A stretch of DNA of 64,000 bases from Pseudoduganella lurida (GTDB lineage: Bacteria; Pseudomonadota; Gammaproteobacteria; Burkholderiales; Burkholderiaceae_D): NCBI RefSeq assembly GCF_007830455.1, contig NZ_VLLB01000005.1, forward strand, positions 310,001 through 374,000, read 5' to 3'. The notes below the pieces were generated by a model, which was not told the origin of the DNA, ran no database searches, and saw only the letters and a list, made by a program, of their open reading frames with translations. Below, piece by piece: positions 1-8,968 of this stretch (positions are counted from its first letter, which is position 1; each line of letters opens with the position of its first letter). The translations under genes and the position numbers were made by a program.

Positions 1-5
1 GCCGT

Positions 6-647
6 TCAGGAACCCTGCCGCACGACGGTATCGAGCAGCCGCTGCGCCTGCTGCAGCACGGGCTTGGCGAGCGGGTCGCGGTCGATCTCGCCGAAGCTGC
101 CTTCGCGCACGTGCAGGCCGTCCGCCGCCAGCAGGGATAGCCGGACATTGCCGAACGCCGGCGGCGGCGTGCGTTTCTTCACGGCGCCTTTCGCGGCCAG
201 CCCGATGCCGGCATGCACCAGCAGCTTGCCGTGCTGCGCCACTTCCTCCGGCGCGCCTTCGAACACGGCCAGCCGGCCCGTCTGGTTGATGTACTGGACG
301 CTGCCGTCCGCATACGCGGCCAGCACGTCGAGCCCCCCTTCCAGCGGCACCTCCACGACCACGCCCAGCAGCTCGCGCGATGCCACCGGCTGGCCGGCCG
401 CGCGCAGCCAGTGCCAGGCCAGCAGCCGTACGCGGCTTTCCTCGGCGGGATCTTCGCCGATCGTCTGCACCACGCGGGGGTCGGGCGCCGCGCCGAACAG
501 CGCATTGGACGCCGCACTGGCCTGCATCAGCTGCGGATCGTCGCAGAACAGCAGCTGGTAGACGAGATTGAGCTCGTCCTGCCGGTAGGGCTGGGCAGCG
601 GACGCCTGGCGGCGCGAGGTGAGGGCGGCAAGCAGTTTCTTGAACAT
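6..647 (-). CDS. Hypothetical protein
   Basis: Not recognised. About 213 residues from the Met that opens MFKKLLAAL; an in-frame Met six residues upstream (665) is an alternative, and neither has a clear ribosome binding site. The protein has no signal peptide or membrane segment and reads as a soluble cytoplasmic protein of mixed alpha/beta composition (stretches such as VVVEVPLEGGLDVLAAYADGS and SVQYINQTGRLAVFE suggest beta strands). It runs away from the window edge with one gene of similar character behind it (708-1235). Codon use matches the surrounding genes, so it is probably real, but no function can be assigned. Confidence 0.7.
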   Translation of the reverse strand: MFKKLLAALTSRRQASAAQPYRQDELNLVYQLLFCDDPQLMQASAASNALFGAAPDPRVVQTIGEDPAEESRVRLLAWHWLRAAGQPVASRELLGVVVEVPLEGGLDVLAAYADGSVQYINQTGRLAVFEGAPEEVAQHGKLLVHAGIGLAAKGAVKKRTPPPAFGNVRLSLLAADGLHVREGSFGEIDRDPLAKPVLQQAQRLLDTVVRQGS

Positions 648-707
648 GGCATGATGATACGCCATCCGGCACGCGGGGCGGAGCCCTGCAAGCGATACCG
701 GCTGAAC

Positions 708-1235
708 TTACGGGCGTCCGGTCGCGCCGGCAGTGCGCTGCATGGGCTGCTGTTCGCTGCGCCAGCGCTGCAGGGTCAGCGTCGTGCCGCGCTCCGCATC
801 GTCGACGAGGATTTCGCCATCGGCGGCGCCCACCAGGAAGCGGCCCCACGTCACGGCCGCATCGGGCCGGTTCTCGACGAAATCGAGCTGGTGATACCGC
901 TTGCCACCCACGTCGCGCAGGCCGGCATCGAACGCCACGACGGCGCCATGCACCTTGCCGCCGGACGACTGCTCGATATGTTTCGCCCATGCCTGCAGCT
1001 CGGGCAGCGCCATCAGGCGGGCTTCGGCCTGTTCCCGGTTGAGGGGCGATGCTGGCACGGCGGGTCCCTTCGGAGTGGTTTGCCGGACGGCCGATGCGGC
1101 GGCCGCCTTGTCGGCCTGGGCGGGCCCCAGGTGCTGCGGATACAGGAACCACGCGCCCAGTGCGGCGGCCAGCAGTCCGAGTGTCGTGCCGGCCACGGCG
1201 GGGAAACGGGAAGGGCGGCGGGAAGGGGTGTGCAT
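708..1235 (-). CDS. Hypothetical single-pass membrane protein
   Basis: About 175 residues. A short basic N terminus (MHTPSRRPSRFP) is followed by one hydrophobic helix (about residues 10-32, AGTTLGLLAAALGAWFLY), then an Ala/Pro-rich linker and a soluble domain of about 120 residues containing GKRYHQLDFVENRPDAAVTW. The arrangement suggests an inner-membrane anchor with a periplasmic domain. In-frame Met codons further upstream (up to 1289) cannot be excluded as the start. No family recognised. The neighbour on the same strand (6-647) is also unknown and may be co-transcribed. Confidence 0.65.
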   Translation of the reverse strand: MHTPSRRPSRFPAVAGTTLGLLAAALGAWFLYPQHLGPAQADKAAAASAVRQTTPKGPAVPASPLNREQAEARLMALPELQAWAKHIEQSSGGKVHGAVVAFDAGLRDVGGKRYHQLDFVENRPDAAVTWGRFLVGAADGEILVDDAERGTTLTLQRWRSEQQPMQRTAGATGRP

Positions 1236-1322
1236 TGCAACGAACTTTTCGACCATGAATGTTGCGATCATGTTAAACGAAAGAGGCACGTTCCGGCGTT
1301 CCCCGACACCCCATTATTTTGG

Positions 1323-3113
1323 TCAGTCCTTCTTCGGCGGGAACCAGCCTTCCCAGGTTTCCTTGATGCTGGCGCGCACGGTGGCCAGCGCATCCGGGTC
1401 GCCCTTCAGCATCGCCTTCAGGTAGGCGGCCGCCTGCTTCACCGGCACGTCCGGCGGCAGGGGCGGCACGTTCGGATCCGTCACCATCTCCAGCACGCAT
1501 GGCACGTCGGACGCCAGCGCCGCTTCCCAGCCGCCCGCCACCGCGTCGGCGCTGTCGATGCGGATGCCTTTCAGTCCGATCAGCTGCGCGTACTGCGCGT
1601 ACGGGAAGTCCGGCATCTCCTGCGACGCCTCGTATTTCGGATTGCCGCCCATGACCCGCTCTTCCCACGTGACGAGGTTCAGGTCCCGGTTGTTCAGCAC
1701 CATGATCACCAGCTTGCCGTTGCCCCAGCTTTTCCAGTACTTGGCGATGGTGATCAGGCCGTTGATGCCGTTCATCTGCATCGCGCCATCGCCCACCAGC
1801 GCGATCACGTGGCGCTCCGGATGCGCGAACTTGGCCGCCACCGCATACGGCACGGCGCAGCCCATCGTCGCCAGGCCGCCGGAGACACTGGTCATCATCC
1901 CGCGGCGCATTTTCACGTCGCGCGCATACCAGTTGGTGGCGGATCCCGAATCGCCCGTGACGATGCAGTTGTCCGGCAGGCGCGGCGACAGTTCCCAGAA
2001 CACGCGCTGCGGATTGATCGGATCGGCCTCGTTCATCGCGCGGCCTTCCAGCACGCGCCACCAGCGTTCGATGCCTTCGCGGATCCCGTCCTGCCACTGG
2101 CGGTCGGTTTTCCGCTGCAACAGCGGGATCAGCGCGCGCAGCGTCTCGCGCGCATCGCCGATCAGGTTGAACTCCATCGGATAGCGCACGCTGGCGCGCC
2201 GCGCATCGATGTCGATCTGCACGCCGCGCGCCTGGCCTTCCTTCGGCAGGAATTCGCTGTACGGGAAGTTCGAGCCCACCATCAGCAGCGTGTCGCAGTC
2301 GTTCATCATGTCGTGGCTGGGCTTCGTGCCCAGGAGGCCGATGGAACCGGTGACGAAGGGCAGGTCGTCCGGCACGGCGGCCTTGCCCAGCAGCGCCTTG
2401 GCGATGCCGGCGCCGAGGATGTCGGCGATCTCGATCAGTTCATCGGTGGCGTGCAGCGCACCGGCGCCGGCCAGGATCGCCACTTTCTTGCCTTCGTTGA
2501 GAATGCGCGCGGCCTGCTGCAGCGCATCGAGCGGCGGCACGTGGCTGCGCGTCAGCTGGCCGATGCCGGAATGGACGGCGCCATGTTCGCGTGGCGGCGT
2601 CGGTACCGCATCGAGGTCCTGCACGTCGTTCGGGAACACGATGCAGGTGACGGTGCGCTGCTCCTTGGCGATGCGGAAGGCGCGGTCGATCAGGTGGCGT
2701 ACCTGCGACGCATCGGTGGCCATGTGCACGTATTCGTGGGCCACGTCCTTGAACAGCGCGGTGAGGTCCACTTCCTGCTGGTAGTCGCTGCCGATCGCGG
2801 AACGCTTCTGCTGGCCGACGATGGCCACCACGGGCTGGTTGTCGAGCTTGGCGTCGTACAGGCCATTGAGCAGGTGCACGGCGCCGGGCCCGGACGTGGC
2901 CACGCAGACGCCCACCTCGCCGGTGAACTTGGCGTGCGCGGTGGCCATGAAGGCGGCCATCTCTTCATGGCGCACCTGGATGAAGTCGATGTCCTCCTGC
3001 CGCCCGAACGCGCCCATGATGCCGTTGATGCCGTCGCCCGGATAACCGAAGACGCGGCGCACGCCCCAGTCCTTCATGCGTTGCAGGAGAAAATCGCCGA
3101 CCGTATCTGCCAT
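1323..3113 (-). CDS. Thiamine diphosphate-requiring enzyme, pyruvate oxidase / acetolactate synthase-like
   Basis: About 596 residues in the three-domain layout of the TPP enzyme family: N-terminal pyrimidine-binding domain (about 1-165) with the catalytic glutamate in RHEEMAAF (residues 49-56), a central Rossmann-like domain (about 190-325), and a C-terminal PP domain with the GDGAM...VLNN cofactor motif at about residues 440-472. This class decarboxylates 2-keto acids such as pyruvate. The protein resembles stand-alone pyruvate oxidase-type proteins annotated only as thiamine pyrophosphate-requiring; substrate is not decidable here. It lacks the neighbouring small subunit expected of IlvBN acetolactate synthase. 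Start at MADTVGDFLL fits family alignments; an upstream in-frame Met at 3143 is possible. Confidence 0.88.
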   Translation of the reverse strand: MADTVGDFLLQRMKDWGVRRVFGYPGDGINGIMGAFGRQEDIDFIQVRHEEMAAFMATAHAKFTGEVGVCVATSGPGAVHLLNGLYDAKLDNQPVVAIVGQQKRSAIGSDYQQEVDLTALFKDVAHEYVHMATDASQVRHLIDRAFRIAKEQRTVTCIVFPNDVQDLDAVPTPPREHGAVHSGIGQLTRSHVPPLDALQQAARILNEGKKVAILAGAGALHATDELIEIADILGAGIAKALLGKAAVPDDLPFVTGSIGLLGTKPSHDMMNDCDTLLMVGSNFPYSEFLPKEGQARGVQIDIDARRASVRYPMEFNLIGDARETLRALIPLLQRKTDRQWQDGIREGIERWWRVLEGRAMNEADPINPQRVFWELSPRLPDNCIVTGDSGSATNWYARDVKMRRGMMTSVSGGLATMGCAVPYAVAAKFAHPERHVIALVGDGAMQMNGINGLITIAKYWKSWGNGKLVIMVLNNRDLNLVTWEERVMGGNPKYEASQEMPDFPYAQYAQLIGLKGIRIDSADAVAGGWEAALASDVPCVLEMVTDPNVPPLPPDVPVKQAAAYLKAMLKGDPDALATVRASIKETWEGWFPPKKD

Positions 3114-3404
3114 GGTGAATCCCGTCGATAGTGGAAGGGCCATGATAGTTCCGGCAACCGTGCGCAGGCGCACGCGATCCCTGTCGCACGCCTGCTGCGC
3201 TTGCGTATGGATGAGAAGGCGGTAGTTCGCGCTCGGAGGTACCGTGCCGTGCCACGTTCCCGAGGTGCTTTCGACTGTCGGGTCTGCTGCTGCGCACCAT
3301 CTGAAAACGTTGTTCATGCGGGACAGCCCGCCCGAAAAAACAGCAGCGCCTGCGTCAAACAGGACTATATTGGCTTCACAACAACCACGAAACAGGAGAC
3401 GCAA

Positions 3405-3578
3405 ATGGATATGGAACCGGACGACCGCACCGGGCGCTATGTTGGCTTCGGGATCAGCCTGGGTGCAGCGATCGGCTGCGCGATCGGTGTTGTGATGGGC
3501 AATTTCGCGATGGGCATCGGCCTCGGTGTCGGCCTCGGCAGCGCCGCCGGGGCGGTGCTGGCCCAGCGGCGGCCCTGA
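3405..3578 (+). CDS. Small glycine-zipper membrane protein
   Basis: 57 residues. A strong AGGAG (3394-3398) seven bases before the ATG supports this start. After a charged N terminus (MDMEPDDRTGR) the protein is a run of small residues with GxxxG/GxxxA spacing (GISLGAAIGCAIGVVMG and GIGLGVGLGSAAGAVL), giving two closely packed transmembrane helices of the glycine-zipper type. It is encoded alone, divergent from the TPP enzyme and convergent with the TPR gene, with a hairpin terminator just after it. Function unknown; such peptides often associate with the envelope. Confidence 0.7.
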   Translation: MDMEPDDRTGRYVGFGISLGAAIGCAIGVVMGNFAMGIGLGVGLGSAAGAVLAQRRP

Positions 3579-3598
3579 GCCGCACTGGTCGGCAATGA

Positions 3599-3624
3599 AG
3601 AACGGCTGCCCGGGGCAGCCGTTC
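3599..3624. terminator. Hairpin between convergent genes
   Basis: Inverted repeat with 10-bp perfect arms (AACGGCTGCC at 3601-3610 and its complement at 3614-3623) and a three-base loop. It sits between the stop of the small + strand gene (3578) and the stop of the - strand TPR gene (3630), so it can end transcription from both sides, although neither side has a long T-run. Confidence 0.55.
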
Positions 3625-3629
3625 CGCGT

Positions 3630-4802
3630 TTACGGCCGCAGCGACCAGGTGGCCACGAACTCGCGCGTGCCGTGCGGATGCGCGGCGAGCCAGGCATCCA
3701 GGTCGGCGCGATAGGCTTCCCGGTAGCGCAGGAACAGGATCCCGGCATCGAGCTGGTTGCGGTGATACAGGTCCTGCATGGCCAGCAGGCTCGGATCCTG
3801 CAGCCGCGGTCCGCCATTTTCGGCGATCTCGTCCGCGACTTGCAGCGCCTTGCGCCAGCGTTCCAGCTCGCGCGCATAGGGAGTGACGGATGCCCTGGTG
3901 TTCTGCGGGTTGGCATCGAATACCGCGAGTGCCAGCCACACGGCACCGTCGGCGGCGTCCTTGTTGTCCAGCGTCCCCTGCGCGAGTTCGATGTGCGGCT
4001 TGCCATCCTTGATGCTGGTGCGGGGCACCCGTGACAGGTTCACCACCGTCAGCGGCGGGGCGCCGGTCGCCTTGCGCAGCCCGCCGAGCTTGTCCCAGTT
4101 GGGCTTCTGTGCGGGATGCGCCGCGATGGCCGCCAGCAGCGCGTCTTCGGCATCCTGGCGCTTGCCCTGCTGGACCAGCGCGTCGGACAGGAAGCGCCAG
4201 GCCTGCGCATTGCGCGGGTCGGCGGCGGTGGCCTGCCGGAACAGCCGCTCGGCCTCGCCCCACTGCTGCTGCATGTAGGCGCAGTCGGCGGCGCCGACCC
4301 AGGCGGCGGAATACTGCGGATCCGCGGCCAGTGCGGCATCGTAGAGCCGTCGCGCCGCCACGTAGTCGCGTTGCGCGAAGGCGGTTTCGGCGTCGGACAG
4401 GGCTTTTGCTGCCGCGCCCTTCGGCACGTAGGCCGGAGCAGCGCCCTCGTCCTCCAGCTTGCGCAGCACTTCCTGCGCGATCGGATCGTTGGCGGCTTTT
4501 TGCAGGGCGGCGTGCGCGGCCGCGCTGGCCTGCTCCCGTATTTGCTGGCGAAGTTCCGGCTTGGCACCCTCGATCAGGTTGTACAGCAGGTCTGCCATCG
4601 ACGATAGCGGTATGGAGGCTGCAGGATCCGCGCTGGCGGCCTGCTGGTATTTTTCGAAGGCCTCCTTGTTGCGGCCCTGGCTCTGGAGCGTGAATCCCTC
4701 CTGCACGAGCGCGCGCGAGGCGGGATTGCCTTCCAGGCTGGCCCGGGCAGGGGAACTGGCGGCGGCAGCCAGCACGATGCCGGCGATGAGTGGTTTCAGC
4801 AT
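3630..4802 (-). CDS. Exported TPR-repeat protein
   Basis: 390 residues. A signal peptide (MLKPLIAGIVLAAAASSPARA) predicts export to the periplasm. At least four tetratricopeptide units are visible: one near residues 30-62 (ALVQEGFTLQSQGRNKEAFE) and three in a row at about residues 135-240, with typical endings such as AALAADPQYSAAW and ATAADPRNAQAW. The last 120 residues are not TPR and contain a conserved-looking segment with LARGTLDNKD-type and YARELERWRKAL helices. TPR proteins are scaffolds for protein contacts; no partner is indicated by the neighbours (groESL upstream, small membrane protein downstream). Confidence 0.8.
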   Translation of the reverse strand: MLKPLIAGIVLAAAASSPARASLEGNPASRALVQEGFTLQSQGRNKEAFEKYQQAASADPAASIPLSSMADLLYNLIEGAKPELRQQIREQASAAAHAALQKAANDPIAQEVLRKLEDEGAAPAYVPKGAAAKALSDAETAFAQRDYVAARRLYDAALAADPQYSAAWVGAADCAYMQQQWGEAERLFRQATAADPRNAQAWRFLSDALVQQGKRQDAEDALLAAIAAHPAQKPNWDKLGGLRKATGAPPLTVVNLSRVPRTSIKDGKPHIELAQGTLDNKDAADGAVWLALAVFDANPQNTRASVTPYARELERWRKALQVADEIAENGGPRLQDPSLLAMQDLYHRNQLDAGILFLRYREAYRADLDAWLAAHPHGTREFVATWSLRP

Positions 4803-4871
4803 GGGATCTCCGTCATGGTCCGGGATACTAACCCGGCGCCCGGTCCGGAAAGTTCACGAAATGTCACGCGG

Positions 4872-4905
4872 AAATAAAAAGGCCGCTTCCGAAGAAGCGG
4901 CCTTT
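4872..4905 (-). terminator. Terminator of the groSL operon
   Basis: On the minus strand, an 11-bp perfect stem (AAAGGCCGCTT with its complement, 4878-4888 and 4895-4905) and a six-base loop is followed by a run of five T. It lies 27 bp after the groL stop. Confidence 0.85.
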
Positions 4906-4931
4906 CGCGTTCGGCTGGCGCCAGACGGTGA

Positions 4932-6614
<1,683 letters not shown>

Positions 6615-6905
6615 TTACTTGTTGACGATGGCCATGATGTCTTCTTCGCGCATCACCAGCAGCTCGTCGCCGTCGACCTTGACAGCCTGGCCGGAGTATT
6701 TGCCGAAGAGAACGCGATCGCCAACTTTCACTTCCAGTGCACGCAGCGTGCCGTTGTCGGCAACTTTACCGTTGCCAACTGCCAGCACTTCACCCTGGTC
6801 CGGCTTTTCAGCGGCGGCATCAGGAATGATCAGGCCGGACGCGGTCTTGGTTTCCTGGTCCAGGCGTTTGACGATGACGCGATCGTGCAGAGGGCGAAGG
6901 TTCAT
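6615..6905 (-). CDS. groS: Co-chaperonin GroES (10 kDa)
   Basis: 96 residues starting at [16 protein letters not shown], preceded by a good AGGAG seven bases upstream; a longer reading frame to 6950 would begin inside the promoter region and is not used. GroES caps the GroEL ring. The mobile loop region ([14 protein letters not shown], about residues 18-31) and the C-terminal [11 protein letters not shown] are intact. First gene of the groS-groL operon. Confidence 0.99.
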   Translation of the reverse strand: MNLRPLHDRVIVKRLDQETKTASGLIIPDAAAEKPDQGEVLAVGNGKVADNGTLRALEVKVGDRVLFGKYSGQAVKVDGDELLVMREEDIMAIVNK

Positions 6906-6943
6906 ACAAAACTCCTTATGTGTACGGTGAGGTTGAAACGTTG

Positions 6944-6970
6944 TTAGCACTCTCGGCTAACGAGTGCCAA
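6944..6970 (-). promoter_or_regulatory. CIRCE operator (HrcA binding site)
   Basis: TTAGCACTC (6944-6952), nine bases, then GAGTGCCAA (6962-6970): the canonical CIRCE inverted repeat with one mismatch in one arm (C for T). It lies just downstream of the -10 box of the groS promoter and about 40 bp before the groS start, the usual position for repression by HrcA. The hrcA gene is not in this window. Confidence 0.93.
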
Positions 6971-6972
6971 TG

Positions 6973-7001
6973 ATTATAGGGATGCCACTACGCGATTTCA
7001 A
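6973..7001 (-). promoter_or_regulatory. groSL promoter
   Basis: Read on the minus strand: TTGAAA (-35, 6996-7001), a 17-bp spacer, and a perfect TATAAT (-10, 6973-6978). The CIRCE element follows three bases later and would cover the transcription start. The -35 is preceded by TC, giving CTTGAAA, which also matches the -35 of heat-shock sigma-32 promoters, so dual recognition is possible; a clear sigma-32 -10 is not seen. Confidence 0.8.
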
Positions 7002-7292
7002 GAGAATTCATATTTGGAAATTCACCGGGCGGCGATCTGACCCTTTGCGAGAGCGCAAGGATGGCGCCGCTGACAACGTTTGCGAGGGTGCCATGTGCCG
7101 TAAGCTGGCGGCGAGTGAAGGCAAAACAGCGCATTTTCGTTGACACAACATGCCGCGCCACAACGCTCTCTTTGTGTTTTGACAAAGACAAAGCGCGGGT
7201 GCACACTGTGTTTTCGGCCTCCGCCTGCGTGCGGCAGGGGGCAAGGGGCAGGTGCGCAGCGGTCAGCAACGGTGATATCAGCGGAGGCTACG
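7002..7292. other. Intergenic region between groS and a small membrane-protein gene
   Basis: About 290 bp upstream of the groSL promoter and of the small gene at 7293. Only short spurious reading frames occur. It contains a TTTGTGTTTTGACAAAGACA stretch near 7171-7190 that could include a -35 box for the rightward gene, but no convincing -10 was found. Confidence 0.4.
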
Positions 7293-7427
7293 ATGTTCCA
7301 GACAAAATTCCCCAGGGATGTCCACGCGCCGAACTGGGTGCGGGTGGCGATCAATGTGGCGGCCGGCGCGGCACTCGGCGCGGTGGCGGGCGCGGTGCTG
7401 CTGCTGGCACTGGGCGCGGTAGGCTGA
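7293..7427 (+). CDS. Small membrane protein with Ala/Gly-rich helix
   Basis: 44 residues, MFQTKFPRDVHAPNWVRVAI at the N terminus and then a single hydrophobic segment AAGAALGAVAGAVLLLALG. GGAGG at 7283-7287, six bases before the ATG, supports translation. The helix has small-xxx-small packing like the protein at 3405-3578, although the two are not obviously homologous. Function unknown. Confidence 0.55.
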   Translation: MFQTKFPRDVHAPNWVRVAINVAAGAALGAVAGAVLLLALGAVG

Positions 7428-7561
7428 GCCCTTTCTTCTTCATGCCGGGCGCGACAAACTGCTGGCGCCCCTGCATGAAACGCTTGCCATTAAGATGCCT
7501 TTAAGTGTAGATCGACAGCAATTCTGTTGACCACGCTATCGTGCACCCCTATAGTGGCGGG

Positions 7562-7792
7562 ATGATTTCCGACTTCCAAGACCTCGCCGACAAGATCGAG
7601 CAGCTCGCCGAACTGACGCTCTCGCTGCGCCGCGAGAACGCGCAGCTGCGCCGGGCGAACGCCGCGCTGGTGGCGGAAAACCTGGGTTTCCAGGGCCGCC
7701 TTTCCGAAGCCCACCAGCGGGTCTCCGCGCTGCTGGAACATATCCCGCCGCTGGAAACGCCGAAGCCGGAAGAAGAGGACGCGCAGCCATGA
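7562..7792 (+). CDS. Coiled-coil protein encoded upstream of zapA
   Basis: 76 residues from MISDFQDLADKIEQL; a slightly longer frame from 7541 is less likely. Nearly the whole protein is a heptad-patterned coiled coil (LADKIEQLAELTLSLRREN), with a Pro/Glu-rich tail. The size and pattern recall ZapB-like or DUF904-type cell-division coiled coils. Its stop overlaps the zapA start by four bases (ATGA), so the two are translationally coupled, and an accessory role at the Z-ring is plausible by context only. Confidence 0.75.
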   Translation: MISDFQDLADKIEQLAELTLSLRRENAQLRRANAALVAENLGFQGRLSEAHQRVSALLEHIPPLETPKPEEEDAQP

Positions 7793-8100
7793 CGAACGTC
7801 GACGTCAACATCATGGGTTCGGCCTACCGGCTGGTCTGCAAGGAAGGCGAGGAGCGCGCGCTACGCGAGGCGGCCAGCCTGCTGGACAAGAAGATGACCA
7901 CCATCCGCGACACCGGCAAGGTGAAGGGCAACGACCGCATCGCCGTGATGGCGGCGCTGTCGATGGCGGCGGAATTCCTGACGGCGAAAGCGCCGGCCGG
8001 GCCGCTGTCCGAAATCTCGCTGCTGGAAGTGCAGCAGAAGCTCGCCGCCATGCACCGGGTGCTCGACGGTGCGCTCACGCCGCAGGAAAATCTGTTCTAG
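7789..8100 (+). CDS. zapA: Cell division protein ZapA
   Basis: 103 residues, standard size. The N-terminal VDVNIMGSAYRLVCKEGEE is the characteristic ZapA globular head, followed by the long helix (RIAVMAALSMAAEFL onward) that makes the tetrameric coiled coil. ZapA binds FtsZ and bundles protofilaments at midcell. It is coupled to the coiled-coil gene upstream and is followed, as in most beta- and gammaproteobacteria, by the 6S RNA gene. Confidence 0.93.
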   Translation: MTNVDVNIMGSAYRLVCKEGEERALREAASLLDKKMTTIRDTGKVKGNDRIAVMAALSMAAEFLTAKAPAGPLSEISLLEVQQKLAAMHRVLDGALTPQENLF

Positions 8101-8136
8101 CGCACGATTGACCTTTCGCGGAATGCGAATGAGGAG

Positions 8137-8142
8137 TAAACT
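8137..8142 (+). promoter_or_regulatory. -10 box of the 6S RNA promoter
   Basis: TAAACT eight bases before the inferred 5' end of 6S RNA at about 8150. No good -35 lies 17 bp upstream; a TTGACC occurs 23 bp upstream (8108-8113). Confidence 0.5.
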
Positions 8143-8149
8143 GCGTCTC

Positions 8150-8325
8150 ACCCTGCGGTGTTCGAGATTGCCATATATTCCTTGAACCATTTACACGCAT
8201 AGGTTGCGGGATATTGTTTGGCGGGTGTGAGCGTCGCTAGTCCGATGAACCCGAAGTTGAACTGACTGTGACCGCCTTGAACCGTAAGGTTCAGGATGCC
8301 GGTAAAACGGCACAGGCGGGGCCTT
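8150..8325 (+). ncRNA. ssrS: 6S RNA
   Basis: About 176 nt directly downstream of zapA, the conserved location. The ends form the closing stem: CCCTGC and GTG (8151-8160) pair with CAC and GCGGGG (8311-8321). Inside are the typical TGTTCG after the 5' stem and, near the 3' side, CCTTGAACC with GGTTCAGG (around 8276-8294), matching the hairpin found in 6S RNAs. 6S RNA mimics an open promoter and sequesters the housekeeping RNA polymerase holoenzyme in stationary phase. Exact ends are inferred. Confidence 0.88.
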
Positions 8326-8348
8326 ACAAGTAGTAGCATTAGTGGAAG

Positions 8349-8385
8349 CGGTTGTTGTACCGGAAGGTGCAGCAGCCGTTTTTTT
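8349..8385 (+). terminator. Terminator after 6S RNA
   Basis: A 13-bp stem (8349-8361 with 8366-8378, three G-U pairs) with a GGAA loop, followed by seven T. It ends about 25 nt after the mature 6S end and 34 bp before the EVE gene start. Confidence 0.85.
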
Positions 8386-8418
8386 ACGTCCACGTTTTCT
8401 TTCCGAGCGGAGCGTCGC

Positions 8419-8883
8419 ATGGCGAAGCAGTACTGGCTGATGAAGTCCGAACCCGATGACGTCAGTTTCGACGACGTGCTGGCAGCAAAAGACCAGACCA
8501 CGTCATGGTACGGCGTGCGCAATTACCAGGCCCGTAACTTCATCCGCGACGGCATGCAGGTCGGCGACGGGGTGCTGTTCTATCACTCCAGCTGCGCGGT
8601 GCCGGGCATTGCGGGCATCGCCGAAATCGTCAGCGCGCCGTATCCGGATGCGTCGCAGTTCGACCCGAAAAGCCCCTTCCACGATCCGAAGGCCACGCCG
8701 GAAACCCCGCGCTGGACGGGCATCGACGTGAAGGCGGTGAAGAAGGGCCGCTACCTGGACCTGAAGGAACTGCGCAGCCACCCGGAACTGGAGCACATGC
8801 GGCTGCTGGCCAAGGGCAGCCGCCTGTCCGTGATGCCGGTCGAACCGGCCGAGTGGCGCTTCATCCTGAAGCTGATCGGCTGA
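8419..8883 (+). CDS. EVE domain protein
   Basis: 154 residues starting at MAKQYWLMKSEPDDVSFDDV. The whole protein is one EVE domain, a PUA-like fold that binds modified bases in RNA or DNA. Family hallmarks are the KSEPD motif near the N terminus, WYGVRNYQARNFIRD (about residues 30-44), GVLFYHSS and the C-terminal LSVMPVEPAEW. The gene commonly follows 6S RNA in betaproteobacteria. The longer reading frame from 8296 runs through the 6S terminator and is rejected as the start. Precise ligand unknown. Confidence 0.9.
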   Translation: MAKQYWLMKSEPDDVSFDDVLAAKDQTTSWYGVRNYQARNFIRDGMQVGDGVLFYHSSCAVPGIAGIAEIVSAPYPDASQFDPKSPFHDPKATPETPRWTGIDVKAVKKGRYLDLKELRSHPELEHMRLLAKGSRLSVMPVEPAEWRFILKLIG

Positions 8884-8900
8884 TGACGACATCAAGGCTG

Positions 8901-8952
8901 GTGTCTCGGTGCCAGGCACCAGGACATGTCACGGTGCCTGGCACCGAGACAC
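8901..8952. repeat. Long palindrome, probable bidirectional terminator
   Basis: Perfect 20-bp inverted repeat: left arm 8901-8920 (GTGTCTCGGTGCCAGGCACC), 12-base loop, right arm 8933-8952. It lies between the convergent EVE and lgt genes. Each arm also contains an internal small palindrome (GGTGCCAGGCACC). The GTGTCTCGGTGCC unit is of the kind seen as dispersed intergenic repeats in Oxalobacteraceae; only this copy was found in the window. Confidence 0.75.
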
Positions 8953-8968
8953 GAACTCATCAGCGGTG

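Noticed and set aside
213..3131. 972-codon plus-strand frame opposite the hypothetical and TPP-enzyme genes
   Set aside because: Composition is His/Arg-rich and it spans several genes on the other strand; typical antisense shadow.
8296..8418. N-terminal extension of the EVE protein
   Set aside because: It would start inside 6S RNA and run across its terminator; the family starts at MAKQYWLMKSEP.
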